In this document: one piece after another, positions 1 through 10,235 of the stretch | Layout: the number at the start of each line of letters is the position of its first letter | How positions within the stretch are numbered: position 1 is the stretch's first letter | From: Limnoperna fortunei | Lineage: Eukaryota > Mollusca > Bivalvia > Mytilida > Modiolidae | Assembly (NCBI GenBank): GCA_944474755.1 | Contig: OX104113.1 | Span: 67,538,074-67,602,073 of the forward strand | Direction: 5' to 3' | Length of the DNA stretch: 64,000 bases | The notes under the pieces: generated by a model | Told to the model about the DNA's origin: nothing | Databases searched by the model: none | What the model saw: the letters and a program-made list of their open reading frames with translations, nothing else | Made by a program: the position numbers and the translations under genes

Positions 1-985
1 TTGGATTCACAGAAAGCGTTCGATGTTTTAGATCACCAGTCTCTGAAATGCAAGCTCTATTTTAATGGAATCAATGGGAACCTTTGAAAAATATTGGATG
101 AGTGGTATTGTAACCTAACATCAAAAGTCAAATGGTGCGGTCATCTTAGTGAATCATTCCCTGTACAACAAGGCGTTCGCCAAGCGGTATTCTGTCCACT
201 AACCTCTACAAATGCTATATCAACGATCTTTTACTTGCTCTCGAACAAAGTCACATAGGAGCACATATTGGAACAACTTGTGTATGATGCCGAACTGTCG
301 CAGACGACTTATGTTGGATGTCACAAACTCTTTTGCTAACAGAGAACGCTATTATACATCCAGAGAAAAGTGTTGTATTTATGAGAGTACCAAATAAGTC
401 TTCATCTAGTAATTCTTTAGACAAGGAAGTCTCAATATCACATACCGCAAAACATCTCGGCATATTACGAAACACCAAACCTGAAATTACATCTAACGTA
501 GAAGATAGGATTTCATGTGCAAGGAAAATACTCTACAGTCTAACAGGAACTGGTTTAAATGGAACTAATGGCTTACCACCAAACATCTGTATCAGATTGT
601 TCAATACATACGTACTTCCACGCATACTCTATGGCTTAGAAACTTTTAAGTTAGCAAACTAATTTTGATCTCTTGGAAAAATCTCAGCTTCTTGAGGAAA
701 ACTCAATGTCTTCAGTCCCGCTCTGTGAGAGGAATCACCTACTTTCTTCTTGGTGTTCGACCTATTACTGCTGAAGTACATTTAAGACAATTAAACCTTG
801 TTACTGATATCATTACAAGTGACAATTAAACTATAAGGAATATCTTGATAAGACAGATCTATATAAAATCTTTTGATTCAAATAGCTGGTTTTCAAATAC
901 CATAAATATATTAGAGCTATATGGTCTACCTACTATAAAAACCTTATTACAAACTACACCAATTAAGTTAACATGGAAGAAGGAA
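1..985 (+). pseudogene. LINE A, decayed non-LTR reverse transcriptase, 5' part
   Basis: Broken LINE ORF2 entering from before the window. The first codons read SQKAFDVLDHQSL, the RT palm block with the first catalytic Asp. Frameshifts follow. Positions 318-662 read as the RT thumb and connection region (HLGILRNTK, then YVLPRILYGLETF, a motif typical of LINE RTs). About 690-985 stay open in one frame, interrupted by a stop near 830, and end TWKKEVKIAVD. That frame resumes exactly at 6552 on the far side of LINE 1, so this is the left half of one element split by an insertion. No YXDD box survives. It is inactive and older than LINE 1. Confidence 0.8.
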
Positions 986-1003
986 GTGAAAATTGCCGTT
1001 GAT
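986..1003. repeat. Left target-site duplication of LINE 1
   Basis: The 18-mer GTGAAAATTGCCGTTGAT recurs at 6534-6551 with one mismatch (C to A). It lies within the LINE A reading frame and marks target-primed insertion of LINE 1. Its GAT end merges with the TTGA microsatellite tail, so the exact boundary could shift by a few bases. Confidence 0.85.
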
Positions 1004-1075
1004 TGATTGATTGATTGATTGATGTTTAACGTCCAGCAAGCAATATTTCAGCTATATTCAGGACGTGAAAATTAT
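1004..1075 (-). repeat. LINE 1 3' tail shared with SINE-A
   Basis: On the minus strand the last ~60 nt read CGTCCTGAATATAGCTGAAA, then TATTGCTTGCTGGACGTTAA, then an ATCA repeat. The same block ends LINE 2 (29193-29352) and all recognisable SINE-A copies (for example 20216-20275). Shared 3' ends are the standard signature of a SINE using the RT of a partner LINE. Confidence 0.85.
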
Positions 1076-1211
1076 AATTTTTAAATTAGTAGAACGTCAT
1101 GCCTCCTTCTTATACTAAAACGTGATCTCATACAATAATATGAGAATATACACAGATAAAAATGGTAGTTAAAACAATAAAACATATGAAGTATCACAAT
1201 TAATAGTGAAA

Positions 1212-3131
1212 TTAAATTTTATTAAATAAATTAATTTCCTTTAAGAACTTTAAAATTGTGTCGCCTGCGACAGTTTTAAATAAATTAAAATACGTATCTG
1301 CACTATAGAAACGTTCCCGAATGTGGGCCACGTCCACACAGTTCATCAAGACATGCTTAATGGTGTATGGACTGTTGCATGGCACCCATTCGGGTCGTGG
1401 CTCATTGTTTAAAATATAACTATGTGTCGTCCTGGTATGACCAAGACTACATCTTGTTAAAACAACTTGGTCTCTTCGACCTCTAAAACATTTAAAATTA
1501 TTTGTGTGCAGTAGTGGCTGGATCTCATGAAGTTTATTATGAACTTGGAGATCCCAACTCTGCCACAAATTAGAAATATATTTAAAAATCAACGGTTTAA
1601 AATCGGTAAAAGGAATATTACAGTTAATAATAGTATCCTTTAGTGCATTTTTAGCCTCCTGATCCACGACTGTGTTTCCACGGATTCCGACATGACTGGG
1701 AATCCAGAAGAAGATAATTTCTTTTCCCAAAGCAACAAGAGATTTGTAGATTTGAATAATTTTTAAAATGTAAGGATTTTTAATTTTGAAATTTTCAATA
1801 GCCAGTAGACAAGACAGGGAATCGGAGCAGACAATAAATTTGCATTCGTCTGACGAAGCAACTATTTTCATCGCAAGAAGAATAGCTTGCGCCTCCGCTG
1901 TAAATACAGATGAGGTAGACGAAAGGCGGCGAGTTTCAACACGCTCTCCGAAGACAGCGGCCGAGGCGACTTTATCACCGTCTTTTGACCCGTCTGTGTA
2001 AATAGTACTATAGTCAGGGTAACAAGATTTAATTTCTGCATAATGTTGTTGTATTAATAAATGGTTTGTGTCGGACTTTTTATGTTTTCTTAAATCATAA
2101 ATAAATATCGGTTTGGGGTTTAACCACGGGGGATTATGCGGGATTTCGATTGCAGCAATTTCATCTAAATTCATACCGGAATTTTCCAAATGAGATTTAA
2201 TTCGGAGGCCAAAAGGTTGAATTTTGTTTGGATGTTTTTCGAAAATGTTTTGATACAGAGGTTTGAAAACACAGTCGTGGGCGGGCTTGCCAGGATATGC
2301 CTTTAATTTGGTTGCATATTGCAAAGCGAGCTTTATTCTTCTTTGATACAAAGAAGGCTCGCCTGCTTCTACATATAAACTCTCAACAGATGTGGTTCTG
2401 AAAGCTCCAAGGCATAGTCGCAATCCTTGATGGTGTATAGTATCAAGGATTTTGACATATGACTTGCGAGCAGAACCATAAATAAAGCAACCGTAATCCA
2501 ATTTAGATCGAACCAGCGATCTATATAGATTAAGTAAAACATCGCATTCAGCACCCCAGTCGGTGCTGGATACGACTTTTAAAATATCCAATGCTTTAAT
2601 GCATTTATTTTTTAACATTTTGATATGGGGTAGAAAGGTTAGCCTTGAATCAAATATGAGACCAAGAAAAGTAGTTTCCTTTACAATTTTTATAGGATTA
2701 TTATGTAATTTTAATTCGGGATCAGGATGCATCTTTCTCTTATTACAAAAATGCACCCCCACGGTTTTTGCAGTGGAGAATTTAAAACCATTCTCCATTG
2801 CCCATTTCTCTATTCTATTTAAACATAACTGCAGTTGACGTTCAATATTATTCATGTTTTTTCCTCTGTAACATATGAGGAAGTCGTCAACATATAGAGA
2901 ACCATCAATATTATCTTTTAAAACTTGAGCAAGGCTATTAATTTTAACACTAAATAAAGTGACAGAAAGGATGCTTCCCTGGGGAACACCCATTTCCTGT
3001 TCAAAAGGGTCAAATAGAGTAGAATTTACCCTAACTTTAAATTCTCTGTCAGATAAAAAGTTTGAAATAAAGGTAGGAAGTCTACCTTTCAACCCCATAT
3101 CAAAAGATCTTTTGAAATACCATATTTCCAT
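1212..3131 (-). pseudogene. LINE 1 ORF2, RT (palm/thumb) and RNase H part
   Basis: 639 codons open. RT motifs: GVPQGSILSVTLF at residues 48-60 and YVDD at 80-83, the catalytic box. A thumb/connection region follows. RNase H type I lies at about 375-500, with all expected acidic residues: D380 in IYTDGSK, E413 in TAEAQA, D437 in CSDSLS, D490 in GNTVVDQEAK, plus the SHVGIRGN motif. The C-terminus has a Cys/His-rich stretch near residues 565-610 (CSLGHTRTTH, then CNSPYTIKHVLMNC). It would copy its own mRNA into DNA at the nick and remove the RNA strand. The frame is broken upstream at about 3140 from the earlier RT part. Catalytic residues are intact but the element as a whole is not. Confidence 0.9.
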
Positions 3132-3150
3132 GTTGTGTCATATGCTTTTT

Positions 3151-3591
3151 CTAAATCGAAAAAGACGGACACAACATGTTCATTTTTGGCAAAGGCGTTT
3201 CGAATATACGTTTCGAAACGTACAAGATGATCAAGGTACTTCGCCCTTGTCTGAATCCACATTGGATATTTGAGATTAGGTTGTTCGATTCTAAAAACCA
3301 GACAAGGCGATCGTTGATCATCCTTTCCATGGTTTTACAAAGACAGCTTGTGAGGGCTATAGGCCGATAGTTGGACGCTTCAGAGTGATCTTTTCCTGGT
3401 TTTGGAATAGGCACAACAGTGGCCATTTTCCATATAGATGGTAAGTCACCCGTTTCCCAAATGTTGTTAAGAAGATTCAATAGGCATTGGAGAGAAGATT
3501 GTGGCAGATGTTTGAGAAGTTGATAATGGATGTCATCTGGACCACATGCTGTATCGTGAGATTTGTTCAAAGAGGTTTTTAGCTCTTCCAA
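3151..3591 (-). pseudogene. LINE 1 ORF2, RT N-terminal part
   Basis: Reads as RT finger and early palm: PDDIHYQLLKHLP, WKMATVVPIPKPGKD, and NYRPIALTSCLCKTMER, which is the classical RPI(A/S)LTS block, then QCGFRQGRST. After RST a frameshift disrupts the frame just before the palm, which resumes in the ORF ending at 1212. The same stretch survives in LINE 2 at 31477-31695 at high identity. Confidence 0.85.
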
Positions 3592-3615
3592 AGAAAAAGG
3601 TGTATTGTAATCTTC

Positions 3616-3927
3616 TCAAGTTTTTGAATGGAAATTAAGTTTTGATTTTTCTTTTTGAGTTTTGATAAGCTGAAAATCGGGATGATAATTTTCAGCGGAC
3701 GAGTGTTTTGCAAATGTTTCGGCCAATTTGTTAGAAATATCCGACTTTGATGTTAACAAGTCTTGTCCATCCTTTAAATGATGGACATTTGCTTTACTGT
3801 TTTTACCTTTAATTTTACGAATCATGTTCCAAATTTTATTCATAGGGGTATGGTTATTTAGTTTAGAAACAAAGTTGCGCCAAGAGGTGCGTCGTCTTTG
3901 TTTCGTTGTGTCCGTTGAAGTCCCCAA
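3616..3927 (-). pseudogene. LINE 1 ORF2, endonuclease-RT linker fragment
   Basis: The frame reads KQRRRTSWRNFVSKLN then KIWNMIRKIKGK, the basic linker between endonuclease and RT. It is fused directly to GDFNG of the endonuclease because roughly 0.87 kb present in LINE 2 (about 32138-33005) is missing here. The fused 5' residues (MGTSTDTT) are an artefact of that deletion and not a natural start. Confidence 0.75.
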
Positions 3928-4315
3928 GTAATATATAAGGGGCCGGAAGCTGATCAGTAAGATGTTTCAACTGATTTAAATTTAATGAAGAATTCGGAGG
4001 GATATACACAGAACATAAAGTAATTGTTTTGTCTAAAGATATTCTAACAGCAACCGCCTGAAGATCAGTGTTGAGATCTACAGGGCTATGTAGAACTTGA
4101 TCTTTTACAAGAATGGTAGAGCCGCCAGCAGCTCTATCGTTCTCGTCTACATATGTGCTGTATATAGAGTAGTTTCTTAAGGATATGTTATCACTTCGTT
4201 TTAGGTGGGATTCTTGGAGGCAAAATGCAACAGGAAGAAAGGCTTGAACTAATAAAGTAATTTCAAGAACATTAATCTTAAGACATCGACAATTCCATTG
4301 TATTATTGTACCCAT
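3863..4315 (-). pseudogene. LINE 1 ORF2, APE-type endonuclease N-terminal part
   Basis: Starts MGTIIQWNCRCLK, the canonical LINE endonuclease opening with the catalytic Asn. Then AFCLQESHL with the catalytic Glu, and LLGDFNGHN with the Asp/Asn catalytic pair. The protein then jumps into linker sequence: the second half (SDH block) has been deleted. LINE 2 keeps that half, reading CGSDHFPIILES at about 32780-32810. No functional nickase can be made from this copy. Confidence 0.85.
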
Positions 4316-4347
4316 TATGGTCTGCGAATAGGGGAATAGTTGACAGT

Positions 4348-5662
4348 TTATTTGGGGCTATTCCGCCGGTTTCTGCTGGGGGATCTACTTTTAGATCCAG
4401 TATCTGGGGGTAGTGTATCCATGGGATCGCCCCAGATAGTAGTGTCTAGATGATCTAGACTTCCAAACCTGTTGTGGACCTTAATGGGATCCCTCAGCAG
4501 TTTTGGAGTACGATCTCCTTTTTGATTTGAGTTTTTATTTGAGTTAGAAGAATTTAAATTGGAGTTGATATTTTTTGATTTTTTTTTTTTGGCTACTGGA
4601 AGAATTGGTTGAGGATTGAGAGGGTACTGAAGACGTAGCAGTTTGAGAGGGTGCTGAAGACGTAGCACTAGTTTGTGAAGATGAAGATTTTCGTGAAGAT
4701 GTAATGATTTTGACTGTTGTTGTAACTGTTAATTTTGAAGGTTCCTGTTTGTCTATAGGCCAGGTGATGATTGTCTGCGTTTCAACTGACGTGAGAACGC
4801 GTTTGGCTACACTGGCGTATGACGTTGATGCAGGAGACGAGGGATTATTCATTGTATTATACAGACGACGAGCCTCAGGGTAAGGGATGTTTTTTTTCAG
4901 TTTTTATTTTTTGAATTTCTTTTTCCTATTAAAGTGCTGACAGTCCTTAGATGAGGACATGTGGGCTTCACCACAATTAGCACACTTTGGAGTTTTAGTG
5001 CAGGTGAAGCCCTCATGTCCTTCCTCTGCACACTTAAAACAAATCTGGTGACCTCTGCACTGTCCCTTTCCGTGGCCGAACTTTTGACATTTAAAGCAAC
5101 GCACAGGGTTGGGAATATATGCGCTGACTTTAATATTTTGGAGACCTATTTTGATTGATTGGGGGACAGTTGGAGAGTTAAAATTTAGAAGGAAGGTGTT
5201 CAGTTTAACCTGAACACCTTGTCTGTTGGCAATAAATCTTTTAACTTTTGTAATACCCTGAGGTTGTAATTCTGTACAGATCTCATCGTCTGTAAGCTCG
5301 GCGAGATCATCGTCGCGATAATGAATAATTCCTTGACTTGAGTTTAATGTTCTATGGGGGAGGCCGAAATTTCTAAATCTATAATTTTTGTTAATTTAAG
5401 TAAGTTCAAGGATTGGTGTTTTTTGTTGCATTCAATGAGAAGACCACCAGATTTCATCTTGGTGACGTTCTTAACATCTCCTGCACAACCTTTTATCACT
5501 TTTTCAATAACGAATGGAGAGACTTTAGTTATTGGTTTACTAGGATCTTTGCTGGATAATACAATAAATCTTGACCAGAAGTCTTCATCAACCATTTCTT
5601 CAAGCGGTAAGTCATTTTTTCTTTTTTTTTGGACCATTTTTTATTTGTTTTTCAGTAGCCAT
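4348..5662 (-). pseudogene. LINE 1 ORF1, nucleic-acid-binding protein with three CCHC knuckles
   Basis: The probable start is the ATG at 5662 (MATEKQIKNG). A T-homopolymer near 5621-5630 (+ strand) has shifted frame, and the track resumes as MVQKKRKNDLPLEEMVDEDF. The middle (5340-5104) is open and leads into three zinc knuckles at 5104-4920: CFKCQKFGHGKGQC, CFKCAEEGHEGFTC and CANCGEAHMSSSKDC. The C-terminal third (4852-4348) is Ser/Thr/Gln-rich, low complexity, and overlaps two frames. By family, ORF1 coats LINE RNA. At least three frame breaks make it a pseudogene. Confidence 0.85.
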
Positions 5663-6533
5663 GATGAGAAAAATGCGGTTCACCACCCTTGTCACCCACC
5701 CTCCACGGAGTGCCAACAGGGGCGATGCTTGGTCTCTGCGGATCACCAGCAGAAAGCATCAGGTGTTCCAAGGGTGGTATACTCAAATAGATGAATTTCT
5801 TAATGAACGCAAGCTTCGTGCCAGAGTTAACTGGCGAAACAACCGTTCGAAACTCTATCTACTCGATTGACCCATGAGCTACCGCCTTCTTAACAGCTTG
5901 TAACTGAACAACTTTGGGACTGAAATTCACAAGATATGATCAAGTGATAAGAAAAATAAGACAAGCTTGTTAAGGGCTCGGCATGACCAGCCGATTGACC
6001 GAACCGGGTCCATCCGGTCTCCCGTCTAGTTGAAGTCAGGGCCAAAGTGGTGTATTGAAAATCGAAACCCGCTGACCCGCACTAATGGATGCAGCAGAGA
6101 GTGATCTCTCAACCACCAGGATCCCTTCCTCCACCATCACGGGTTGCAACACACGGCAAACATGTCGCCTCTATAAAGCTGAGGAAGCTTTGCCCTTCAG
6201 CCACCGCCTTCTTTGCAAATCCTATAAGGAAGCCGTCTATCATTTCATGGAGCAGTTTGAGGAAAATAATGTAAGAGTAGCTTAAATGATAAGGATTCAC
6301 AAAGGGCAAGACGTGACATGCCGATTCATCGAAGTCAGGGCTAACTCGATTTCCCGTCTAGAAAAAGTAAGGGTTCAGTAAGTTGTCGGGACCGTTTACC
6401 CGGCTTACTGAAATCCCGTCCTGTAATCGACACGGGTCGCAACACACGGCAAGTGTTGCCTCTGTTAGCAGACTCTAACTGCAGGCTGAGAAAGCCGTGG
6501 GCCTATTCTCCTGTGCCCCGGGTCCCACACGGG
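5663..6533 (-). promoter_or_regulatory. LINE 1 5' UTR with tandem promoter-like units
   Basis: About 870 bp upstream of ORF1, GC-richer than its surroundings. Two degenerate units recur at ~290-330 bp spacing: CCGCCTTCTT at 5882 and 6205; a block containing GCCGATT at about 5991 and 6320, each followed by TCCCGTCTAG; and GCAACACACGGCAA at about 6145 and 6436. Repeated 5' monomers acting as internal promoters are known in several LINE clades. Promoter activity here is inferred. Confidence 0.6.
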
Positions 6534-6551
6534 GTGAAAATTGCAGTTGAT
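6534..6551. repeat. Right target-site duplication of LINE 1
   Basis: GTGAAAATTGCAGTTGAT, the partner of 986-1003 with one substitution. Removing one copy and the insert restores a continuous LINE A reading frame (KIAVD then KHWNDKLVKDC). Confidence 0.85.
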
Positions 6552-7085
6552 AAACACTGGAATGACAAACTTGTCAAAGACTGTAGTCAAAAGTCATCAT
6601 TAGAATTCTGTGACACATCAGATCTATCAATTAGAAAAATACACAAAATTTGGAAATCAGTGAATGACAATATCAAAGATGTACGTAGAGGAGGGATTAA
6701 AGTTCGCTTATTAATCGGGAACAATGTACTCCAATGTAATGTCAGCAAATTTAATCAACACGAAGTCAGTCCTATTTGCCAACTATGTCAGATTGAAGCA
6801 GAAGATACTTGTCACTTCGTCATTAGGTGTAATGCACTCCAGATATACCGTAGTGACTACTTAAATGAACTGAAAACTATAATATGTGAAACTGACAATA
6901 TAGCTTGGAGAACTCTATCCAATGACTCGCTATTACTGACAAAACCAGACATATTGTTGAAGAGAAATATATTCAAATGTAATAACGCCACCTTATCCAA
7001 TATAGAGACATGTACAAGAAAAATGTGCTATTCAATACACAGTGGAAGGGTTTTCATTGTGAGCCCAGGATTGTCAAAGAACTAA
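6552..7085 (+). pseudogene. LINE A, 3' coding part
   Basis: Continuation of LINE A after LINE 1. It is open for ~178 codons to a stop at 7083-7085. The Cys/His segment CQLCQIEAEDTCHFVIRC (C-x2-C-x8-H-x4-C) near residues 110-130 of the open frame is the C-terminal zinc-finger-like domain of many LINE ORF2 proteins. The following ~100 residues have no motif I can name. The frame is intact here, although the 5' half is broken. Confidence 0.8.
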
Positions 7086-7479
7086 TAGTCTGTTTTTTTT
7101 TACTTTATTTAACTCTTATCCAGGAACTCTGTGAACATAACAATTTATAGGTGCACCAATCTAGTGGTGGATTACACACACATAAGGAGTAGACATGAAC
7201 CTAGGACTTTAACTCAAAAGTCCTACTTTTGTTATTGTCTCATTATATTCAAATTCCAGCTGGCATTTAAAAACAGACATACTAATTCACATTTTGTGTA
7301 AACACAATCTGAAAAAAAATTTCATACAAAATATACCAAATTTCAAAATTTATCATATATGCCATTCGCGCGTTTTGCTGACCACCATTTGCTCCTTAAA
7401 CATACAATACTAACAGACCAAAAAATTATGATGATGAAGAGCTTTCATCAGAAAACATTTGAAAAGTTATATCAAAGCC
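7086..7479. other. Non-coding, probable LINE A 3' UTR and flank
   Basis: Begins with TAGTCTG and a T-run, followed by AT-rich sequence. No polyadenylation signal, tail repeat or TSD marks the LINE A end clearly. Nothing else recognised. Confidence 0.4.
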
Positions 7480-7814
7480 GGCAAAGGCCATATACACCTT
7501 GAGAACAGAAATACATTATAATTGAAAATATTCTAGAAATTTTAGGGCTGTTAATATAGACAATAAATATCACTGAATGAATCAAAAAGTACATCTGTAT
7601 TCTCGTATTTTGTATTCGTAGCGGGAAAATAAAAATGCATTTCGCATTTGCAAAGTCCAAAAGCAGCATACACATGCAGCTCTATTTTATACAAATATGA
7701 ATTGGTAGGAATGATTCTGTGCAATAATTTAAACTTAAAATTTTGAAGGTACGAGTTTTGAAGGGTTTTTCTAATTTTTCTACTCTGAACTATTTTCTCT
7801 AGATTTCTGTCCAC
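7480..7814 (-). pseudogene. Decayed LINE ORF2 C-terminal fragment
   Basis: The minus frame reads NFKFKLLHRIIPTNSYLYK followed by a Cys pair (GLCKCEMHF). This pattern (FKxLHRIxPTNxxLYK, then C-x-C...H) is familiar from C-terminal domains of bivalve LINE ORF2 proteins. It is short, lacks RT motifs and runs into stops at both ends. Confidence 0.5.
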
Positions 7815-8590
7815 CTTACTCAGGTTTGAAATATTTTCTTTAATCTAAGCTAGGACTAGTATAACTAATTGATTTAGAGTTTCTGATCTGAGTAATAACA
7901 AAATACTGAACACCGAGGAAACGGTTTCTTCCTTATTGTCCAACATTTCATAATTATAGGTAAAAAATGTAACAAATTTTGTTGGACAATGAGGAATATG
8001 ATTGTTAGACAATTTGGTATTTTAAATGTTGGACTATCAGGAATTGTTATTACAGTAATTTTATTGTGTTAACAAGTACAAAACCTATTATTTTTAGTAA
8101 TTATTTTTTTTCAGTGGTGTATGCTAAAGACATCCTAAAGACCTTGTTTTGAGCTGGAATAGATGTTACCTTTTCTCTCCTAAAAAAGGTTTCTATCTAA
8201 TATATTTCTTTATTAAGAATAAATACAACAACAATAACACACTCGAGCATACATACCATAAGTTGAAACAAGGTCACATCTGAAGCACAGAAGAAAATAA
8301 TAAAAATATAAATCAATATCACATCAGTAACTAGTTATTAATAAATCAATGTTGCAGGATGACTTTACCAAATTAATATAATTTTATAAGAATTCATTTT
8401 TATACTTATTAATAAAATAGACAATTGGTTTTTTTTTTGTTACCAAATTACAAATTCTTTTATTATTTTGTTCATAAAATAGAATTATTTGAATTAATAA
8501 GATTAATTAATTATCATGTCCAATTATATAAAAATTAATCAGGTTAATATTGAAATTTTAAAATGTTTGACATTCAGGAGTACCCAAAAA
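7815..8590. other. AT-rich non-coding stretch
   Basis: No exon-like ORF, tandem repeat or inverted repeat was recognised. The sequence is very AT-rich with T and A runs. An imperfect pair of GTTGGACAAT-like strings near 7940 and 7981 may be a weak local repeat. Confidence 0.4.
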
Positions 8591-8595
8591 TATAG

Positions 8596-8770
8596 TAACT
8601 ACAGTAGTGGTCCTGACTTGGTACAGGAATTTCAAAAGAAATGGTGGGTTAAACCAGGTTTTACAGCATGCCAAACCTCCTGCTTCCATTACTGTAGTAT
8701 GTGAGTTAGTTTGTTGATTAAAATGGATGGGTAATCATATACCACTACTCAGTAATAGGTGTTTCCAATA
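8596..8770 (+). repeat. Dispersed repeat R1, copy 1
   Basis: The block CCTGACTTGGTACAGGAATT through GTGGGTTAAACCAGG to CAGTAATAGGTGT recurs in inverse orientation at about 26680-26850 at roughly 80 percent identity by eye. I recall similar strings (ACTTGGTACAGG, GGTTAAACC) in bivalve transcript 3' ends, unverified. Element class unknown. Confidence 0.65.
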
Positions 8771-9334
8771 ATCAATTGTAGCACACTCACTGTGCACGGA
8801 ATTGAAAAATTGAGAAAACTATCTAATGTTTGATGTATTTAGGATCACTTTCAAAAGGCTATAATAATATAAATAGGTAATGGCATGCATTTCTAACTTG
8901 TTCAAATCTATAAAAACTACCAATACGTGGATCAACAAGATCGCATAAATACTGCACATTATTATGAGTCAATCTAATGTAGTATCAAAAATAAGTAACC
9001 GATACAAAATTTGAGAATGTCAAGAGACAATTTTTCATAAATATTCATTTTTGCACAAAAAATTATCAGTGTCAGAAGGACAATAACTACAAAAGAAGTC
9101 ATCTGACAACTTGGGAACAGCTAAATGATTTTGTAAGTTTTGTCCCTTTTTGCTGTTACCAGTTTTGCTCTAGCTGTTATAGTTTTTAATATACAAAACA
9201 AAAACTGGTAATTTTATAAACAGTGTAATTTTCGTCAATAATTCATTAAATAAGTTATCGGACAATTTTGGACCATTTGTAAAATTGAAGGTATTAATTT
9301 GATGCTTATTTTTTGCAATTAACAGTTTAATTCT
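8771..9334. other. AT-rich non-coding stretch
   Basis: No coding potential, RNA gene or clear repeat recognised between repeat R1 and the SINE-A copy. Confidence 0.4.
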
Positions 9335-9668
9335 GGGACCCACAGAGCTGCCCAGCGCATACCCAGGTGGCGGATAGGCGATGTCTTCTCCTTTGAGGGT
9401 TGTCAGGTCATAATACGAAAACCGGGCCGCGGACCACAGTGGGTAACGTGTTTGGCGAATGCCACAATCCTTGCACGAAAAACCGCTACAAAAGGCTAAA
9501 TTTTCTGCCCATACAGAATTTTTCCAGTGGCAGTGAAACTTTTTTCAGTATTTCCCATACCACAATTTTTTTCGTTGATTTGTTGTTTGTACACTTGTTC
9601 TCGTCCTGAATATATCTGAAAGACTGCTCGCTGGACGTAAAGAGCAAACATCTAATAAATCAATCAGT
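9335..9668 (+). mobile_element. SINE-A copy 1
   Basis: Contains the family landmarks in order: GGGACCCACAGAGCTGCCCA, a GGTTGTCAGGTCATAATACG block, CCGCGGACCACAGTGGGTAA, CTTGCACGA, then the LINE-shared tail CTTGTTCTCGTCCTGAATAT and GCTCGCTGGACGTAA ending in AATCAATCAG. Length ~335 bp. I see no convincing tRNA A and B boxes in the head, so the head's origin is unknown. Confidence 0.8.
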
Positions 9669-9671
9669 TAC

Positions 9672-9741
9672 ACTCTAGCTCAATCTAATTAAAATTAAAT
9701 CTTTAAGTTGCTCCAGCCTTTGTGTTATTGTCGCTGTGACT
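9672..9741 (+). repeat. Single arm of MITE-M1
   Basis: CACTCTAG then CTCAATCTAATTAAAATT, AAATCTTTAAGTTGCTCC and GTCGCTGTG match the left arm of the complete hairpin element at 61194-61322. The second arm is absent, so this is a truncated or decayed relative. It directly follows SINE-A copy 1. Confidence 0.6.
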
Positions 9742-10235
9742 ATCTAACAAGATCTCATTACAGGTCATCTCATTGATTTTTTGATATAATAGTATACATT
9801 AACAAAATTCGTGCAATTAACCAATTAAACGTAATGTTTTATCTAAACTTCGGCTTTACTGATGCAAATGTTACAATAATACCAGAGCTGCTATAGGTTT
9901 AAAATATGAATTTCATTTTTTAAATGTTATAAAAGGCAATTATTCTTATAAGCAGTCATCTCGACAATTTTTAGACTATTAATTATTTATAGGTCTTTTC
10001 CTTCCGATTATTGTAGTATTTGACATTTTTAACTGTTGTACCACAAAACTGATAACTATGGAATAATAACTTCCATAATGTGTCACCTGACTTTTGGACA
10101 ATAACTAAGACAAAGTTGAAGAAAAAATTACACTTAAAACCCAAATCCATAATTGTTTTTTTTTAAGATATTGACAGAAGGCTAGACGGCTAGAAGGCTA
10201 GAAGATAACAACCAGGAACTATGACGAACAAACAA
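9742..10235. other. Non-coding stretch with a short tandem motif
   Basis: AT-rich. At 10175-10205 a GGCTAGA-type motif repeats about four times just upstream of LINE B. Nothing else recognised. Confidence 0.4.

Larger units (their letters stand above)
1004..6533 (-). mobile_element. LINE 1: near full-length I-group-like non-LTR retrotransposon
   Basis: A 5.5-kb element on the minus strand with, from 5' to 3': a GC-richer 5' UTR with repeated units (5663-6533), ORF1 (about 5662-4348, CCHC knuckles), ORF2 (about 4315-1212: APE-type endonuclease, RT, RNase H), a short 3' UTR, and a (TCAA)n tail at 1004-1020. It is bounded by an 18-bp TSD. The RNase H domain, CCHC ORF1 and apurinic-type endonuclease together point to the I/Nimb/Ingi group of LINEs; the clade is inferred without a tree. 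ORF1 has homopolymer frameshifts and ORF2 has a large deletion in the endonuclease, so it is dead but fairly young. Confidence 0.9.
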
